64,000 nucleotides of DNA from an uncultured Opitutaceae bacterium (lineage in GTDB: Bacteria > Verrucomicrobiota > Verrucomicrobiia > Opitutales > Opitutaceae), in contig OX638348.1 in assembly GCA_951813085.1 (NCBI GenBank), forward strand, positions 3,481,627 to 3,545,626. Reading direction: 5' to 3'. Shown one piece after another: positions 34,836-44,262 of this stretch (the first letter of the stretch is position 1; each line of letters starts with the position of its first letter). A program made the position numbers and the translations under genes. The notes under the pieces were generated by a model that saw only the letters and a program-made list of their open reading frames with translations, ran no database searches and was not told the origin of the DNA.

Positions 34836-35823
34836 TATCTGGAAGCAGATGCAAGAGAACGATCCTGCGCTCGATACCGACAATCCCACCCATCCTATCA
34901 CCGCAGATGCTCTGAAACCCATCGTCGATGATGCCAAGGACTTTGGCGAGAAACTACCAATGGGCATGGTATTTCCTGTATCCACGCATAATTACGAAAT
35001 TCGATACTGGCTCGCGGCAGCAGGTATCCAACCAGGGATGTACACTTCAACCAATATCAAAGGAATGACAAATGGGGATATAGAGCTTTCAACAACGCCT
35101 CCTCCTCAGATGCCTGCTACACTCGAATCAGGGAAGAACGTTGCATACTGCGTTGGAGAACCTTGGAACCAGCAAGCGGTAGCAAAAGGTATAGGCGTAC
35201 CTGTTACCACGAACTATGACATCTGGAAGAACAATCCAGAGAAGGTATTTGGTGTTACCAAGAAGTGGGCTGACGAGAATCCTAATACGCATATCGCTGT
35301 CATAAAAGCGCTCATTCGAGCCGGGAAATGGCTCGACGCAACTGACGCTTCAGGGACCTTTCTCAACCGCGAAGAAGCCTGCCGCATTCTTTCGCAAAAG
35401 AACTACGTAGGAGCTGACTACGATGTCCTAAAGAATTCGATGACCGGATTCTTCTACTTCCAAAAGACAGATAAGCGAGAAATGCCAGAGTTCAATGTAT
35501 TCTTCAAGGGGCATGCGACCTATCCATGGTATTCAGATGGAGTATGGTTCCTGACTCAGATGAGACGTTGGGGTCAGGTCACCGAACCAAAACCGGAAAA
35601 CTGGTATCACGAAACCGTTAGGGATGTGTATTTACCAAGTGTATACCTCCAAGCAGCCGAGCATTTGCTCGAGGAAGGTTTCATCAACAAAAGCGAAGCC
35701 CCATGGGAGACTGATGGATACAAGCCACCGACGAACGAATTTATAGATGGTATCGCATTCGATGGCCGAGACCCGATTGGGCACCTGAATTCTCACACAA
35801 TCGGGAATAAAGACGATTCTTAA
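34765..35823 (+). CDS. nrtA: Nitrate-binding protein NrtA, C-terminal part (frameshifted)
   Basis: The continuation in the +1 register, starting [24 protein letters not shown], through the family pattern [32 protein letters not shown] and [18 protein letters not shown], to the stop at 35823. The nominal start at 34702 is out of frame with real coding before 34765. The length of the repaired protein (~450 residues) matches NrtA. A strong hairpin follows before nrtB. Confidence 0.85.
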   Translation, partial: GTKEHIVTAYTLDLNGNGITVSNDIWKQMQENDPALDTDNPTHPITADALKPIVDDAKDFGEKLPMGMVFPVSTHNYEIRYWLAAAGIQPGMYTSTNIKGMTNGDIELSTTPPPQMPATLESGKNVAYCVGEPWNQQAVAKGIGVPVTTNYDIWKNNPEKVFGVTKKWADENPNTHIAVIKALIRAGKWLDATDASGTFLNREEACRILSQKNYVGADYDVLKNSMTGFFYFQKTDKREMPEFNVFFKGHATYPWYSDGVWFLTQMRRWGQVTEPKPENWYHETVRDVYLPSVYLQAAEHLLEEGFINKSEAPWETDGYKPPTNEFIDGIAFDGRDPIGHLNSHTIGNKDDS

Positions 35824-35850
35824 TCACGTTAGTTGTTCAGTAGTAGTAGT

Positions 35851-35878
35851 AGCGAGGCCGATACGTATCGGCCTCGCT
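35851..35878 (+). terminator. Perfect 28-bp hairpin between nrtA and nrtB
   Basis: AGCGAGGCCGATAC followed directly by its reverse complement, a perfect GC-rich inverted repeat in the 85-bp nrtA-nrtB gap. There is no T-tract, so it is less likely a full terminator than an RNA element that protects nrtA mRNA or lowers downstream expression, as is common after binding-protein genes. Confidence 0.6.
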
Positions 35879-35908
35879 CTCTGATCAATCAGCTAAACGA
35901 ATTGCTCC

Positions 35909-37537
35909 ATGTCTGAAAAAACTCCAGAAAAAATCAAGTACAGCATACTCAGATTTCTAGACGTAACCGGCTTTACGGTATTTGATCCTCTCGTGAGGCT
36001 CGCGTTTCGTGAAGAACCTCGCAAGCAGGTCGAATCTCTCGTCAAATTTCTGATTATTCCTATCATTTTTATCGCCGCGTGCACGGGGCTTTGGTGGGTC
36101 GTAGCGCCAAATCACAAGACCAAGTCCGGAGAGGTTCCGACACCCGATATTGTTATCAGCTCTGCTCTAATCAACGACACCTTTAGCAATCGGGAGAAGA
36201 CTAAGGAATCTGATTTCCTGCTCCAAGGTGAAGACCGACTAGAATCCCTAAAGGAAGTCGAGCACCTGATGGCAGAACGAGCAACCGAGCTCGAATTCCT
36301 AGAGGCGCACCTTGCTGAGCAAGAATCCATCTATAAAACTAGAACCGAATCGCTAATCAGTCCTATTGAAGCTCAGCTGAATGCTCTGAAGGAAAAGAAC
36401 CGAGCCGCCCGAACAGGGCGCTCTAGCGAAATCGATACGCTATCACTGCAAGTCGCCTCAGGGGAAAGGCCCTACGAAGCATTGGTACGAGCGATTCGGG
36501 AGGACGGCGAATTATACGCAATGGGCCGCGGCGAAGAGAGTGTATTCAAAGACCAGATCGAAGCTATACGTTCCGACAAATACAAGCCTCTCGAGGACGC
36601 GCGCCTCGCAGTGAATGCTGTAGCCGACGAGATTCAGTTTCTCAAAAAACGCCAGGGTTTCCTATCAGAAAGCAACCGCAGCGTGAAGCTCGAACAAACC
36701 AAGGAAAAGCTCGTGGCTCAAGACGGCAAGCTCTCGAATGCGGAAGACGCCAAAGCGGTATTGAGAGAGGCAAAAGCATTCGTTAAGCTCGAAGATGGCA
36801 TTGGGCGCCTGGAAACGCAGCAGTACGCATCTGCCATGACCGTGTACCTACAAATCAAGCGCAGCATATTCACCGTTTTCGTAGGATTCCTCATGGCGGC
36901 AGCAATCGCGATCCCAATCGGAATACTGTGCGGGCTCAATAAGATCGCTATGGCTTGTCTCACACCGATCATATCCATTTTTAAGCCAGTCTCTCCAGTT
37001 GTTTGGCTTCTCATATTTCAAATAATCGTTGGGGCGTTCTTCCCAGATCCGGAATCACATCCGTTCTTTCTCTTTTTTGACAGTATTCCATTCATAAATA
37101 CGCTTGGAATAAATCCCTCCCTGATTTTTTCCGCCTGCACCGTAGCGATGTGCGCAGTATGGCCAGCGCTCGTGAATACAGCTCTCGGCGTCGCCTCTAT
37201 CGACAAGGATCACCTGAATGTTGCCCGTGTGCTACGTCTCAATTTCTGGGATCGACTTACTAAAATCATCATACCTTCATCACTGCCCCTCGTATTCACC
37301 GGTCTACGTATATCTCTCGGGGTCGAATGGATGGTGTTGATCGCCGCCGAAGCTCTTTCCTCCTCGGATGGGCTGGGGAAGTTCGTTTGGGACGAGTACC
37401 AGAACGGGTCTTCCTTCTCCTTCGCGAATATCATCTATGCCTGTTTCGTGGTAGGACTGATCGGATTCCTACTTGATCGCATGATGATCGTCCTGCAGAG
37501 ATTTGTCTCTTTCGACGGTTCAGAAACCGCAGTATAG
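35909..37537 (+). CDS. nrtB: Nitrate ABC transporter permease NrtB with long coiled-coil insert
   Basis: 542 residues, almost twice the usual NrtB (~270-300). A membrane helix near 45-65 is followed by a hydrophilic, Glu/Lys/Leu-rich helical insert (about 95-305, e.g. [20 protein letters not shown]) and then the binding-protein-dependent permease core (about 315-530) with the EAA loop near [21 protein letters not shown]. The insert would lie on the periplasmic side. Its role is unknown; it might reach to NrtA or the porin. nrtC-like gene follows by 19 bp. Confidence 0.85.
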   Translation: MSEKTPEKIKYSILRFLDVTGFTVFDPLVRLAFREEPRKQVESLVKFLIIPIIFIAACTGLWWVVAPNHKTKSGEVPTPDIVISSALINDTFSNREKTKESDFLLQGEDRLESLKEVEHLMAERATELEFLEAHLAEQESIYKTRTESLISPIEAQLNALKEKNRAARTGRSSEIDTLSLQVASGERPYEALVRAIREDGELYAMGRGEESVFKDQIEAIRSDKYKPLEDARLAVNAVADEIQFLKKRQGFLSESNRSVKLEQTKEKLVAQDGKLSNAEDAKAVLREAKAFVKLEDGIGRLETQQYASAMTVYLQIKRSIFTVFVGFLMAAAIAIPIGILCGLNKIAMACLTPIISIFKPVSPVVWLLIFQIIVGAFFPDPESHPFFLFFDSIPFINTLGINPSLIFSACTVAMCAVWPALVNTALGVASIDKDHLNVARVLRLNFWDRLTKIIIPSSLPLVFTGLRISLGVEWMVLIAAEALSSSDGLGKFVWDEYQNGSSFSFANIIYACFVVGLIGFLLDRMMIVLQRFVSFDGSETAV

Positions 37538-37556
37538 CCCAGCAGCTACAGAGTAA

Positions 37557-38471
37557 ATGTCTTATTTAGAAATCAGAAACGCGAGTGTCGGCTTCGGCCC
37601 CGAAAGCAATCGGGCCAATGTACTCAAAGGCATAAACCTATCCGTCGAGAAAAACGAGTTCGTCGCAATCATCGGATTTTCAGGCAGCGGGAAGAGCACC
37701 TTGATGTCCCTTCTTGCCGGACTTGAGACTCCAGATAGCGGAAGCGTGTATCTTAACGGCAAGGAAGTCACTCAGCCCAGTCCAGAACGAGGGATCATGT
37801 TTCAAAACTATTCACTACTCCCATGGCTTACCGTCTATGAGAATATAGAGCTCGCCGTACGGAAAGTATTTACTGGATACAGCAAAGCGCAGGTGAAGGA
37901 CCACGTGCTAAAGTATATCGAGATGGTCAACCTGCTGCCCGCAGTAGAGAAAAAGCCGCATGAACTCTCTGGAGGCATGAGGCAGCGCGTATCGCTCGCC
38001 AGGACGCTGTCCATGAAACCAGATGTCCTATTGCTAGACGAACCACTTAGCGCCCTCGACGCTTTAACGCGCTCCAATATTCAGGATGAGATCATTCGGA
38101 TTTGGGAAGAAGACAAGCGAACGGTTGTAATGATCACCAACGATGTCGACGAGGCTCTGCTTATGGCAGACCGAATCATCCCCCTCACCATGGGTCCGGA
38201 CGCAACCCTCGATACGCCATTCGAAGTTCCTCTGGAACGGCCAAGAGATCGAGCAACGCTAAATGCTAATATGCGCTATCGCCAGTTGCGAACCGATATA
38301 GCGAGTTTCCTAATCGAGATGAACGAGGAGTCCAAGCGCCTTCGATCCAAGACCGTGCTAAAAATGCCGGACGTTACACCTCGCGACTTTACGATCGCGA
38401 CCTCCACGGCGCTTCGTGAATTCGATGAGGAGGACGCATTCCAATTGGAAGAAGAGGAGAAAGCAGGATGA
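37557..38471 (+). CDS. Nitrate ABC transporter ATP-binding subunit (NrtC/NrtD type, first)
   Basis: 304 residues. Walker [11 protein letters not shown]-loop [12 protein letters not shown], signature [13 protein letters not shown], Walker [13 protein letters not shown], typical of NrtD/SsuB/TauB ATPases. The C-terminal substrate-binding extension of cyanobacterial NrtC is absent. The stop overlaps the next ATPase start by 4 bp (ATGA). Part of nrtABCD. Confidence 0.9.
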   Translation: MSYLEIRNASVGFGPESNRANVLKGINLSVEKNEFVAIIGFSGSGKSTLMSLLAGLETPDSGSVYLNGKEVTQPSPERGIMFQNYSLLPWLTVYENIELAVRKVFTGYSKAQVKDHVLKYIEMVNLLPAVEKKPHELSGGMRQRVSLARTLSMKPDVLLLDEPLSALDALTRSNIQDEIIRIWEEDKRTVVMITNDVDEALLMADRIIPLTMGPDATLDTPFEVPLERPRDRATLNANMRYRQLRTDIASFLIEMNEESKRLRSKTVLKMPDVTPRDFTIATSTALREFDEEDAFQLEEEEKAG

Positions 38472-39367
38472 ACGATGATCGATTTCTAGAGATTTCGCAG
38501 GTAGTAAAGGCCTATCCGAATCCGTTTGGTGACGACGTTGCGGTCGTAGATGGATTCGACCTGAAGATACGAAAAGGGGAGGTGATCTCTGTCATCGGCC
38601 ATTCGGGTTGCGGCAAGTCAACTGTGCTTACCATGGTCGCAGGTCTGAACGAGATTACATCCGGAGGGATCATCGTCGACGGCAAGGAGGTAACAGAGCC
38701 TGGACCCGATCGAGCGGTTGCTTTTCAAGCGCCTTGCCTTCTCCCTTGGATCACTGCATTCGACAATGTCGCGCTTGGCGTCAATCGCTCATACGCCCAC
38801 GAATCGAAATCGATACGCAAGGAGATCGTCGAGTACGCGCTCTCCGCGGTTGGCCTTGCAGACGCCATGAACAAGAGGCCCAGTGAAATGTCCGGCGGTA
38901 TGCAGCAACGCGTGGGAATCGCGCGAGCAATCGCGCTGAAGCCAAAGGTGCTCCTACTTGATGAGCCATTCGGGAGACTCGACTCGCTCACGCGCATGGA
39001 ATTGCAAGATGTGATTCTCGATCTTCTCGATCGAGATAAGATCACTACGATGATCATCACTCATGATCCAGATGAAGCCGTATTCATGTCCGATCGAATT
39101 TGCATGATGACCAACGGCCCTGGCGCCAAGGTTGGCGAGCTAATGGAAATTGACTTTGAGCGACCGCGCGATCGGAAGGAAATCCTCGGCACCGACGCAT
39201 TTTTCGAATATCGGCGGAGGTTGATCCAGTTTCTGGACGACTGCGAGCACGAGAAGGAAGATCGTCGAAAACTCAAGGCAGGCCCCGAAGCGTTGGAAAA
39301 CAAACCAATGCCACATGCGTCAAAACCCGCTTTCAAGGAAGAGTCAGGGCCCAAGGTCGCTGTATAA
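38468..39367 (+). CDS. Nitrate ABC transporter ATP-binding subunit (NrtD type, second)
   Basis: 299 residues with Walker [11 protein letters not shown]-loop [16 protein letters not shown], signature [13 protein letters not shown] and Walker [13 protein letters not shown]. Together with the preceding ATPase it should form a heterodimeric motor for the NrtB permease. Start codon overlaps the previous stop. Ends with a polar tail. Confidence 0.9.
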   Translation: MNDDRFLEISQVVKAYPNPFGDDVAVVDGFDLKIRKGEVISVIGHSGCGKSTVLTMVAGLNEITSGGIIVDGKEVTEPGPDRAVAFQAPCLLPWITAFDNVALGVNRSYAHESKSIRKEIVEYALSAVGLADAMNKRPSEMSGGMQQRVGIARAIALKPKVLLLDEPFGRLDSLTRMELQDVILDLLDRDKITTMIITHDPDEAVFMSDRICMMTNGPGAKVGELMEIDFERPRDRKEILGTDAFFEYRRRLIQFLDDCEHEKEDRRKLKAGPEALENKPMPHASKPAFKEESGPKVAV

Positions 39368-39461
39368 GTATTGCTCATACAAATCTACCCGAACAACGTG
39401 ATGTAACCTCTATGCGAATACAATCGCATTAACCTAGAGACTGAAATAGAAATCAAATCGG

Positions 39462-40673
39462 ATGAAAAACACAATCAGAAGGCGCGTTCCGATAGGAACG
39501 CTTTCATTAGGACTAGCATGCAGCATCGGCTTTACGGACCTCGTCCAAGCAGATGCTATAAAGGAAATGATCGAAGGGGGTAAAGCGAGCCTGAACGCTC
39601 GCGCCCGCTACGAATACGTAGACAGCGTCGGAGGAAGCGACGTGAATGGGTACAGCATTCGAACGCGGCTCGGGCTTTCTACCGCTGAGGTGGAAGGCTT
39701 CAAAGCCATGCTCGAGCTCGAGGACCTGAGCTTCGCAAATGATAACGATCGACCTGGATTGGATGTCCCTACTACCGAGATTAACCAAGCTTGGCTGTCC
39801 TACAGCGCCGAAGGCGGGTCCGGTAAATTGGGCAATCAAGTCTACACGTTAGACGACCATCGCTTCATCGGTCATGTAGGATGGAGGCAGAATATACAGA
39901 CTTTCGACGCGCTCACGACAACCTTTCAGGCTGGCAGCGCAAACGTGAATCTAGCTTATCTTTCACGTGTAAATCGAGTCAACGCGACCTCTCAGGACCT
40001 TGATGGCCTCGTTGCGAACGCCGCCTTCAAGATCGACGATAGCCATAGCGTCAGCGCCTTTGGATACTCGCTGGATTTCGACAGCGCAGGCTGGGCACGA
40101 ATGTCGACCCAAACCTTAGGGTTTCGCGCATCCGGAACCTTTGGAGACGACCAACCAGTAAGCTATGTGTTCAGCTTTGCGAATCAAACCGACGCTGGAC
40201 CCAATCCATTCGACGTCGATGTAAACTACATTCATGCAGAAGTGTCGTCGTCTTTCTCAAAAGTAAAGCTCGCCCTGGGCTATGAATCAATGGAAGGGGA
40301 CGGAGCGAACGGATTCACGACTCCGCTAGCGACGGCACATAAGTTCGCTGGATTTGCGGACGTATTCGCTGGCCGATCGATAGGCCTGGCAGGTGGGTTG
40401 TCCCAAGGATTAGATGATACGTATGTATCAGCCAGCTACAGCTTGCCGATTGGTCCTGGCGTCCCGGTTACTCTTTTCTATCATATGTTCGAGAGCGAGA
40501 ACAACGGGGTAGACCTCGGAAACGAAATCGATCTCGTATCCACCTACAAGCTGAATGAGAACACGCTTCTCATCGGTAAGTATGCGTACTACGAAGCAGA
40601 CCTGGGCAACACCATCGGTTATGGTGGCGTAGACGCCTCAATGTTTTCGGTCGAAGTCAATTTCACCTACTAA
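39462..40673 (+). CDS. Outer-membrane porin of the nitrate-uptake cluster
   Basis: 403 residues: signal peptide (IGTLSLGLACSIGFTDLVQA), then alternating beta strands with aromatic ends (LNARARYEYVDSVGG, IRTRLGLSTAEVEGFKAMLELEDL) and a C-terminal strand ending in aromatic (MFSVEVNFTY), as in alginate-export/OprB-like porins. It follows nrtABCD at 94 bp and ends before a terminator, so it likely lets nitrate through the outer membrane. Confidence 0.8.
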   Translation: MKNTIRRRVPIGTLSLGLACSIGFTDLVQADAIKEMIEGGKASLNARARYEYVDSVGGSDVNGYSIRTRLGLSTAEVEGFKAMLELEDLSFANDNDRPGLDVPTTEINQAWLSYSAEGGSGKLGNQVYTLDDHRFIGHVGWRQNIQTFDALTTTFQAGSANVNLAYLSRVNRVNATSQDLDGLVANAAFKIDDSHSVSAFGYSLDFDSAGWARMSTQTLGFRASGTFGDDQPVSYVFSFANQTDAGPNPFDVDVNYIHAEVSSSFSKVKLALGYESMEGDGANGFTTPLATAHKFAGFADVFAGRSIGLAGGLSQGLDDTYVSASYSLPIGPGVPVTLFYHMFESENNGVDLGNEIDLVSTYKLNENTLLIGKYAYYEADLGNTIGYGGVDASMFSVEVNFTY

Positions 40674-40704
40674 CCATAGCAATAGGGAAACTGCACATTT
40701 CAAG

Positions 40705-40731
40705 GGAGGTCGAGCATTCGACCTCCTTTTT
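40705..40731. terminator. Bidirectional intrinsic terminator
   Basis: GGAGGTCGA - GCAT - TCGACCTCC followed by TTTTT, between the porin (plus) and the flavoprotein (minus) genes. It is a 9-bp stem with a 4-base loop and T-run on the plus side, closing the nrt transcript. On the minus side it has no strong T-run. Confidence 0.85.
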
Positions 40732-40752
40732 CGTGTCAGCCTGGCGAGCCAA

Positions 40753-42300
40753 TTAGTAAACGTCCCTCAAGTAGCGTTTGCTCGATTTTAACGACTTAAC
40801 GTACGCGCAAGCGCTGTCGGTATCCATTTTCCCATGAGCCTCGACGATTTCATGAAGCGCTGCATCTACGTCCTTAGCCATTCGAGACGCGTCGCCACAA
40901 ACGTAGAAATAAGCGCCACGCTCAAGCCATTCAAAGAGTTCTGCTCCATTTTCAAGCATTCTATCCTGGACGTAGATCTTCTCCGATTGGTCTCGAGAGA
41001 ACGCCGTATCCAATCGATTCAGAGCTCCCTCACGAAAGTAGTCTTCCAATTCGTCTTGATATAGAAAGTCTGACTGCGCTGTCTGGTCCCCAAAAAAGAG
41101 CCAATTCTCTCCCCGCTCTCCTCTGGCTTTGCGCTCTTCGATAAACGCTCTAAACGGGGCGATCCCAGTGCCCGGCCCCACCATAATGATCGGAGCATCG
41201 CCATTTTCCGGGAGTCGAAAAGAATTCGTGGAATGAAAGAAGATTCGAAGTGACTCATTCTCTGGTCTCTCGGCAAGATAGCTCGAGCAAACTCCTTTCC
41301 GAGCGCGATCGCACGTTTCATAGCGAACGACTCCCACGGTAATGTGCACTTCGTTGCGATGAGCCCTTGGACTTGATGATATCGAATAAAGTCGTGGAGC
41401 CAATTTGGGCAGTATGGAGAGGAAGTCAGATGGGGAATCAAAGGATGGATTGAAGTCCTCTAAAAGATCGATGAGTTCACGTCCTGATGCATACTCGATA
41501 AACGCAGCGCGGTCAGAGACGAGGTCGCTCAAGCACTCATCGTCCGAGCGGTTCGACAACCCCTTCAAGGAAAGCTTGGAGATGTCATGGGCAGTTAGCA
41601 GGGCGTCTTGAAGCGGAATGCTCTCGTCGCCATCGACTAGGACTTCCGCCCCTGGTTCGAACCCGAGGGCCGCGATTAATTCGTTTACGCGCCCAGGATC
41701 GTTTTCTGGAACTACGGCAAGCGCATCCCCGGGCGAATATTCAAGCCCTGAATCGTTCAAGGATATCTCTACGTGCCTTGTCTCCTTGGCGGAATCAGGG
41801 CCATTAAGATTCACGTTCTTCAACACCTTCGCAGAGAATGGGTTCTTCTTATTGTATACGTTTTTCTCTGACGACTCCGTCTTAACCGGCCCACCCTTGG
41901 TCTCTTGCTCACTTGTTGCAAAAGTCTGTTTTATGGAGTCAAGCCACTGTTGGAAAGGCTCATCGAAATCAACGTCGCAATCGAAACGCTCAGCAATCCG
42001 ACTAGCTCCCAGGGATGAAAGCCGTTCGTCGAACTCTATTCCGCATTTGCAGAAATCTGGATAGTTCGTGTCGCCCAATGCCAGAACGGAGTACTGCAAG
42101 CTATCGAGTTTCGGAGCATCCTCAGATGAGAGCCAACCATGAAAGTCCATCGCGTTATCGGGCGGGTCCCCATCACCGTATGTAGAGGTCATGATAAGGA
42201 GCCGTTTCTCTTCAGGGAGATGGCTCCTATCATACTCCGCCATGTCGATCGCCTTTGGATCGAATCCAACTTTAAGGAGCGTTTTCGCGGCCTTTTTGGC
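40753..42300 (-). CDS. CysJ/NADPH-type flavoprotein reductase, main part (frameshifted)
   Basis: From KVGFDPKAIDMAEYDRS (rest of the FMN flavodoxin domain: TSTYGDGDPPDNAM, LGDTNYPDFCKCG) through the FAD domain (RLYSISSSP, about residue 285) and the NADPH domain (GPGTGIAPFRAFIEER, LFFGDQ, YVCGDASRMAKDV), ending DVY-type. This is the diflavin reductase partner of assimilatory sulfite or nitrite reductase. The nominal start of the intact frame is 42243, but coding continues to an indel near 42298. It is placed directly after nirA. Confidence 0.85.
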   Translation of the reverse strand, partial: AKKAAKTLLKVGFDPKAIDMAEYDRSHLPEEKRLLIMTSTYGDGDPPDNAMDFHGWLSSEDAPKLDSLQYSVLALGDTNYPDFCKCGIEFDERLSSLGASRIAERFDCDVDFDEPFQQWLDSIKQTFATSEQETKGGPVKTESSEKNVYNKKNPFSAKVLKNVNLNGPDSAKETRHVEISLNDSGLEYSPGDALAVVPENDPGRVNELIAALGFEPGAEVLVDGDESIPLQDALLTAHDISKLSLKGLSNRSDDECLSDLVSDRAAFIEYASGRELIDLLEDFNPSFDSPSDFLSILPKLAPRLYSISSSPRAHRNEVHITVGVVRYETCDRARKGVCSSYLAERPENESLRIFFHSTNSFRLPENGDAPIIMVGPGTGIAPFRAFIEERKARGERGENWLFFGDQTAQSDFLYQDELEDYFREGALNRLDTAFSRDQSEKIYVQDRMLENGAELFEWLERGAYFYVCGDASRMAKDVDAALHEIVEAHGKMDTDSACAYVKSLKSSKRYLRDVY

Positions 42301-42490
42301 CAGTGTTTCCGGTTTGCGATCCCCAAAGTATGGTTACTGGCTCTTGGGATTTCGCCTGCCCGTCAGGATCGCATTCCGCGACCTGAGCATTCGTTGAAAA
42401 TATCCCCGCGAGGAAGCCATTGAGATAGGAGCGCTGCGCCTCGGTGAATGGAGCGCTGTTGGGAATAAAGGGTGGATCGATACGATTCAT
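42272..42490 (-). CDS. Diflavin reductase, N-terminal part (frameshifted)
   Basis: From ATG 42490 (7 bp after the nirA stop): MNRIDPPFIPNSAPFTEAQ, then RSYLNGFLAGIFS, a linker, and the start of the FMN domain (PVTILWGSQTGNT). It then slips out of frame near 42298 and stops at 42272. Adding one base restores AKKAAKTLLKVGFDPKAID. The N-terminal motif FTxxQ..YLNGF also begins NirA, so it may be shared for docking. Confidence 0.8.
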   Translation of the reverse strand: MNRIDPPFIPNSAPFTEAQRSYLNGFLAGIFSTNAQVAECDPDGQAKSQEPVTILWGSQTGNTGQKGRENAP

Positions 42491-42497
42491 AGTGACA

Positions 42498-43235
42498 CTA
42501 GTTTGCAATTGCAATGTTAGCTTCCATTCCGGGTAGAGCATAAAGCTCCACCAATGCGGATACTTTGTATCGTCGATTGAATGCAACGAAACGCTCTCCT
42601 TCGGTTCGGTTTTCCAAGTACCTCTCCAGAATATTCTTCAAGAGCGGCCTCGTCTTTTCAAAAGGCACTCCCTTGAACAATTCCTTGGCGATGCCTTGCA
42701 GGTCATCGACGCCTCCTCCTACAGCAACATTGTATCCTTCAACGGTTTCATCGCCCACCTTTACCTTAACCGCCTGCAATCCAATATCTCCTATATAGTG
42801 CTGGGCGCAGGAATGAGGGCAACCCGTCAGATGCAGATTGATCGGCTCTTCCAAAAAAACGCTTTCGTCTAGGAAACGGGCCAAGTCAATCGCATGGGCC
42901 TTCGTATTCGACGCGGCAAACTTGCATCCCGAGTTTCCAGTGCACGCGACGACACCGCCTTCTAGAGAATTAGCAGCGAAGCGGAGATTTGCATCCGACA
43001 ATTCACTACGCACGGCATCTAGATTTTCGTTGGCGATATGAGGAATCAAGAGGTTTTGCCATACCGTTAATCGGATGTCCCCACTTCCATACCGTCTCGC
43101 AATCGCAGCGACTCGCCTCATTTGTTCCGGAAACAATCTTCCTACGGGAGCGATGACTCCGATGTAACTCACTCCATCTCCTTTCTGAGGATGGAGCCCG
43201 ACGCTGAACCGGCTTACGTCCCTCGCAAGCTGCAA
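42498..43235 (-). CDS. Ferredoxin-type nitrite/sulfite reductase NirA, C-terminal part (frameshifted)
   Basis: Contains the siroheme/[4Fe-4S] motifs [18 protein letters not shown] and [17 protein letters not shown]. The nominal TTG start at 43235 is internal ([18 protein letters not shown]), with the rest in the overlapping frame. It reduces nitrite to ammonia, or sulfite to sulfide; the nitrate reductase upstream favours nitrite. It ends 7 bp before the diflavin reductase start. Confidence 0.85.
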   Translation of the reverse strand: MQLARDVSRFSVGLHPQKGDGVSYIGVIAPVGRLFPEQMRRVAAIARRYGSGDIRLTVWQNLLIPHIANENLDAVRSELSDANLRFAANSLEGGVVACTGNSGCKFAASNTKAHAIDLARFLDESVFLEEPINLHLTGCPHSCAQHYIGDIGLQAVKVKVGDETVEGYNVAVGGGVDDLQGIAKELFKGVPFEKTRPLLKNILERYLENRTEGERFVAFNRRYKVSALVELYALPGMEANIAIAN

Positions 43236-44262
43236 GAGGAAAGCGCACTAATTCAAAATCTAGCTTCTTCTGGGACTCGTCCACGAATCGCTCAATTCCC
43301 CAACTATCGATTAAATACTTTAGCCGCACCTTCTTGCGATTAGTACGATCTCCATTCTCAATAAATACGCGTATCATCGCTGCTGCAGTCGCTACGCACT
43401 CTTCCGGGCGTATCAGTATTCCCGAGTCCGTCGCAAACTGACGGTGGCCTGCTATCCCAGCGAGCTGCAAACGAAAGTAAACTCCGGGAGGGACGTCGTT
43501 ACCTTCTTCGACCCGAACCGCATAGAACGCTATGTCATTCGTGTCCGCGCAAGTGCTGATCGTCCCTCCTCCGTCGAAAGAAATATTGAATTTTCGAGGC
43601 AGACCATACAGATCGCGCGAATTGAGTATGCAGTGATGCATCGCCTTCGCCAACGGGCGCGTATCATATAATTCTTCACAATCAAAGCCGGCGGTGGGAG
43701 AGCAGGTGATGTTGCGCAGGTTATCCGCTCCGGAACCTCTCGATGTGAGACCCAAATCAACTAGCTCCTCAATCGCTTTGATAGAGTTTCGAGGCTCAAT
43801 CTCCCGAAATTGCAAGTTCGCTCGCGTCGTTATATCTGCATACCCGCCCGCCAATTCCTCAGCAATTTCCGCGAGTCCCTCGAGCTTCTCAGAATTCAAT
43901 AGCCCGCTCGGGATGCGACATCGGAGCATGTAGCCGTCTTGAGCTGGATTGACATTGAAAAGTCCATAATACTTGAAACGGAATACGTCCCCACCGCTCG
44001 CCATCTTCCCATCGTTCGCTGCTTGGACAATGCTTTCATAGCAGTCCAACCCGTTGCGTTCGCACTTAATCTGCTCCTCTTTGCACAACTCGTCAACGGG
44101 GGTTCCGTAGACGGTTTCTTCTGACGCTAGATTAGCAGCGCCATTGCCTGAAGTCGCCGTAAACCGCCGTTGCTCGTCCTGCCCAACGAAGGGAGAATCC
44201 CAGGTGAAGAAGCCATTTAAGTACTCCTTCTGCTCAATCGTGAATTCTGTTTCAGTTTTCAT
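43006..44262 (-). CDS. Ferredoxin-type nitrite/sulfite reductase NirA, N-terminal part (frameshifted)
   Basis: Real coding spans 44262 to about 43240: [13 protein letters not shown], then the parachute domain ([27 protein letters not shown]) and the siroheme-binding [17 protein letters not shown]. The tail beyond ~43240 ([12 protein letters not shown]...) is out of frame. Its start overlaps the nitrate reductase end by 11 bp, so they are translationally coupled. Confidence 0.85.
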   Translation of the reverse strand: MKTETEFTIEQKEYLNGFFTWDSPFVGQDEQRRFTATSGNGAANLASEETVYGTPVDELCKEEQIKCERNGLDCYESIVQAANDGKMASGGDVFRFKYYGLFNVNPAQDGYMLRCRIPSGLLNSEKLEGLAEIAEELAGGYADITTRANLQFREIEPRNSIKAIEELVDLGLTSRGSGADNLRNITCSPTAGFDCEELYDTRPLAKAMHHCILNSRDLYGLPRKFNISFDGGGTISTCADTNDIAFYAVRVEEGNDVPPGVYFRLQLAGIAGHRQFATDSGILIRPEECVATAAAMIRVFIENGDRTNRKKVRLKYLIDSWGIERFVDESQKKLDFELVRFPLAACEGRKPVQRRAPSSERRWSELHRSHRSRRKIVSGTNEASRCDCETVWKWGHPINGMAKPLDSSYRQRKSRCRA

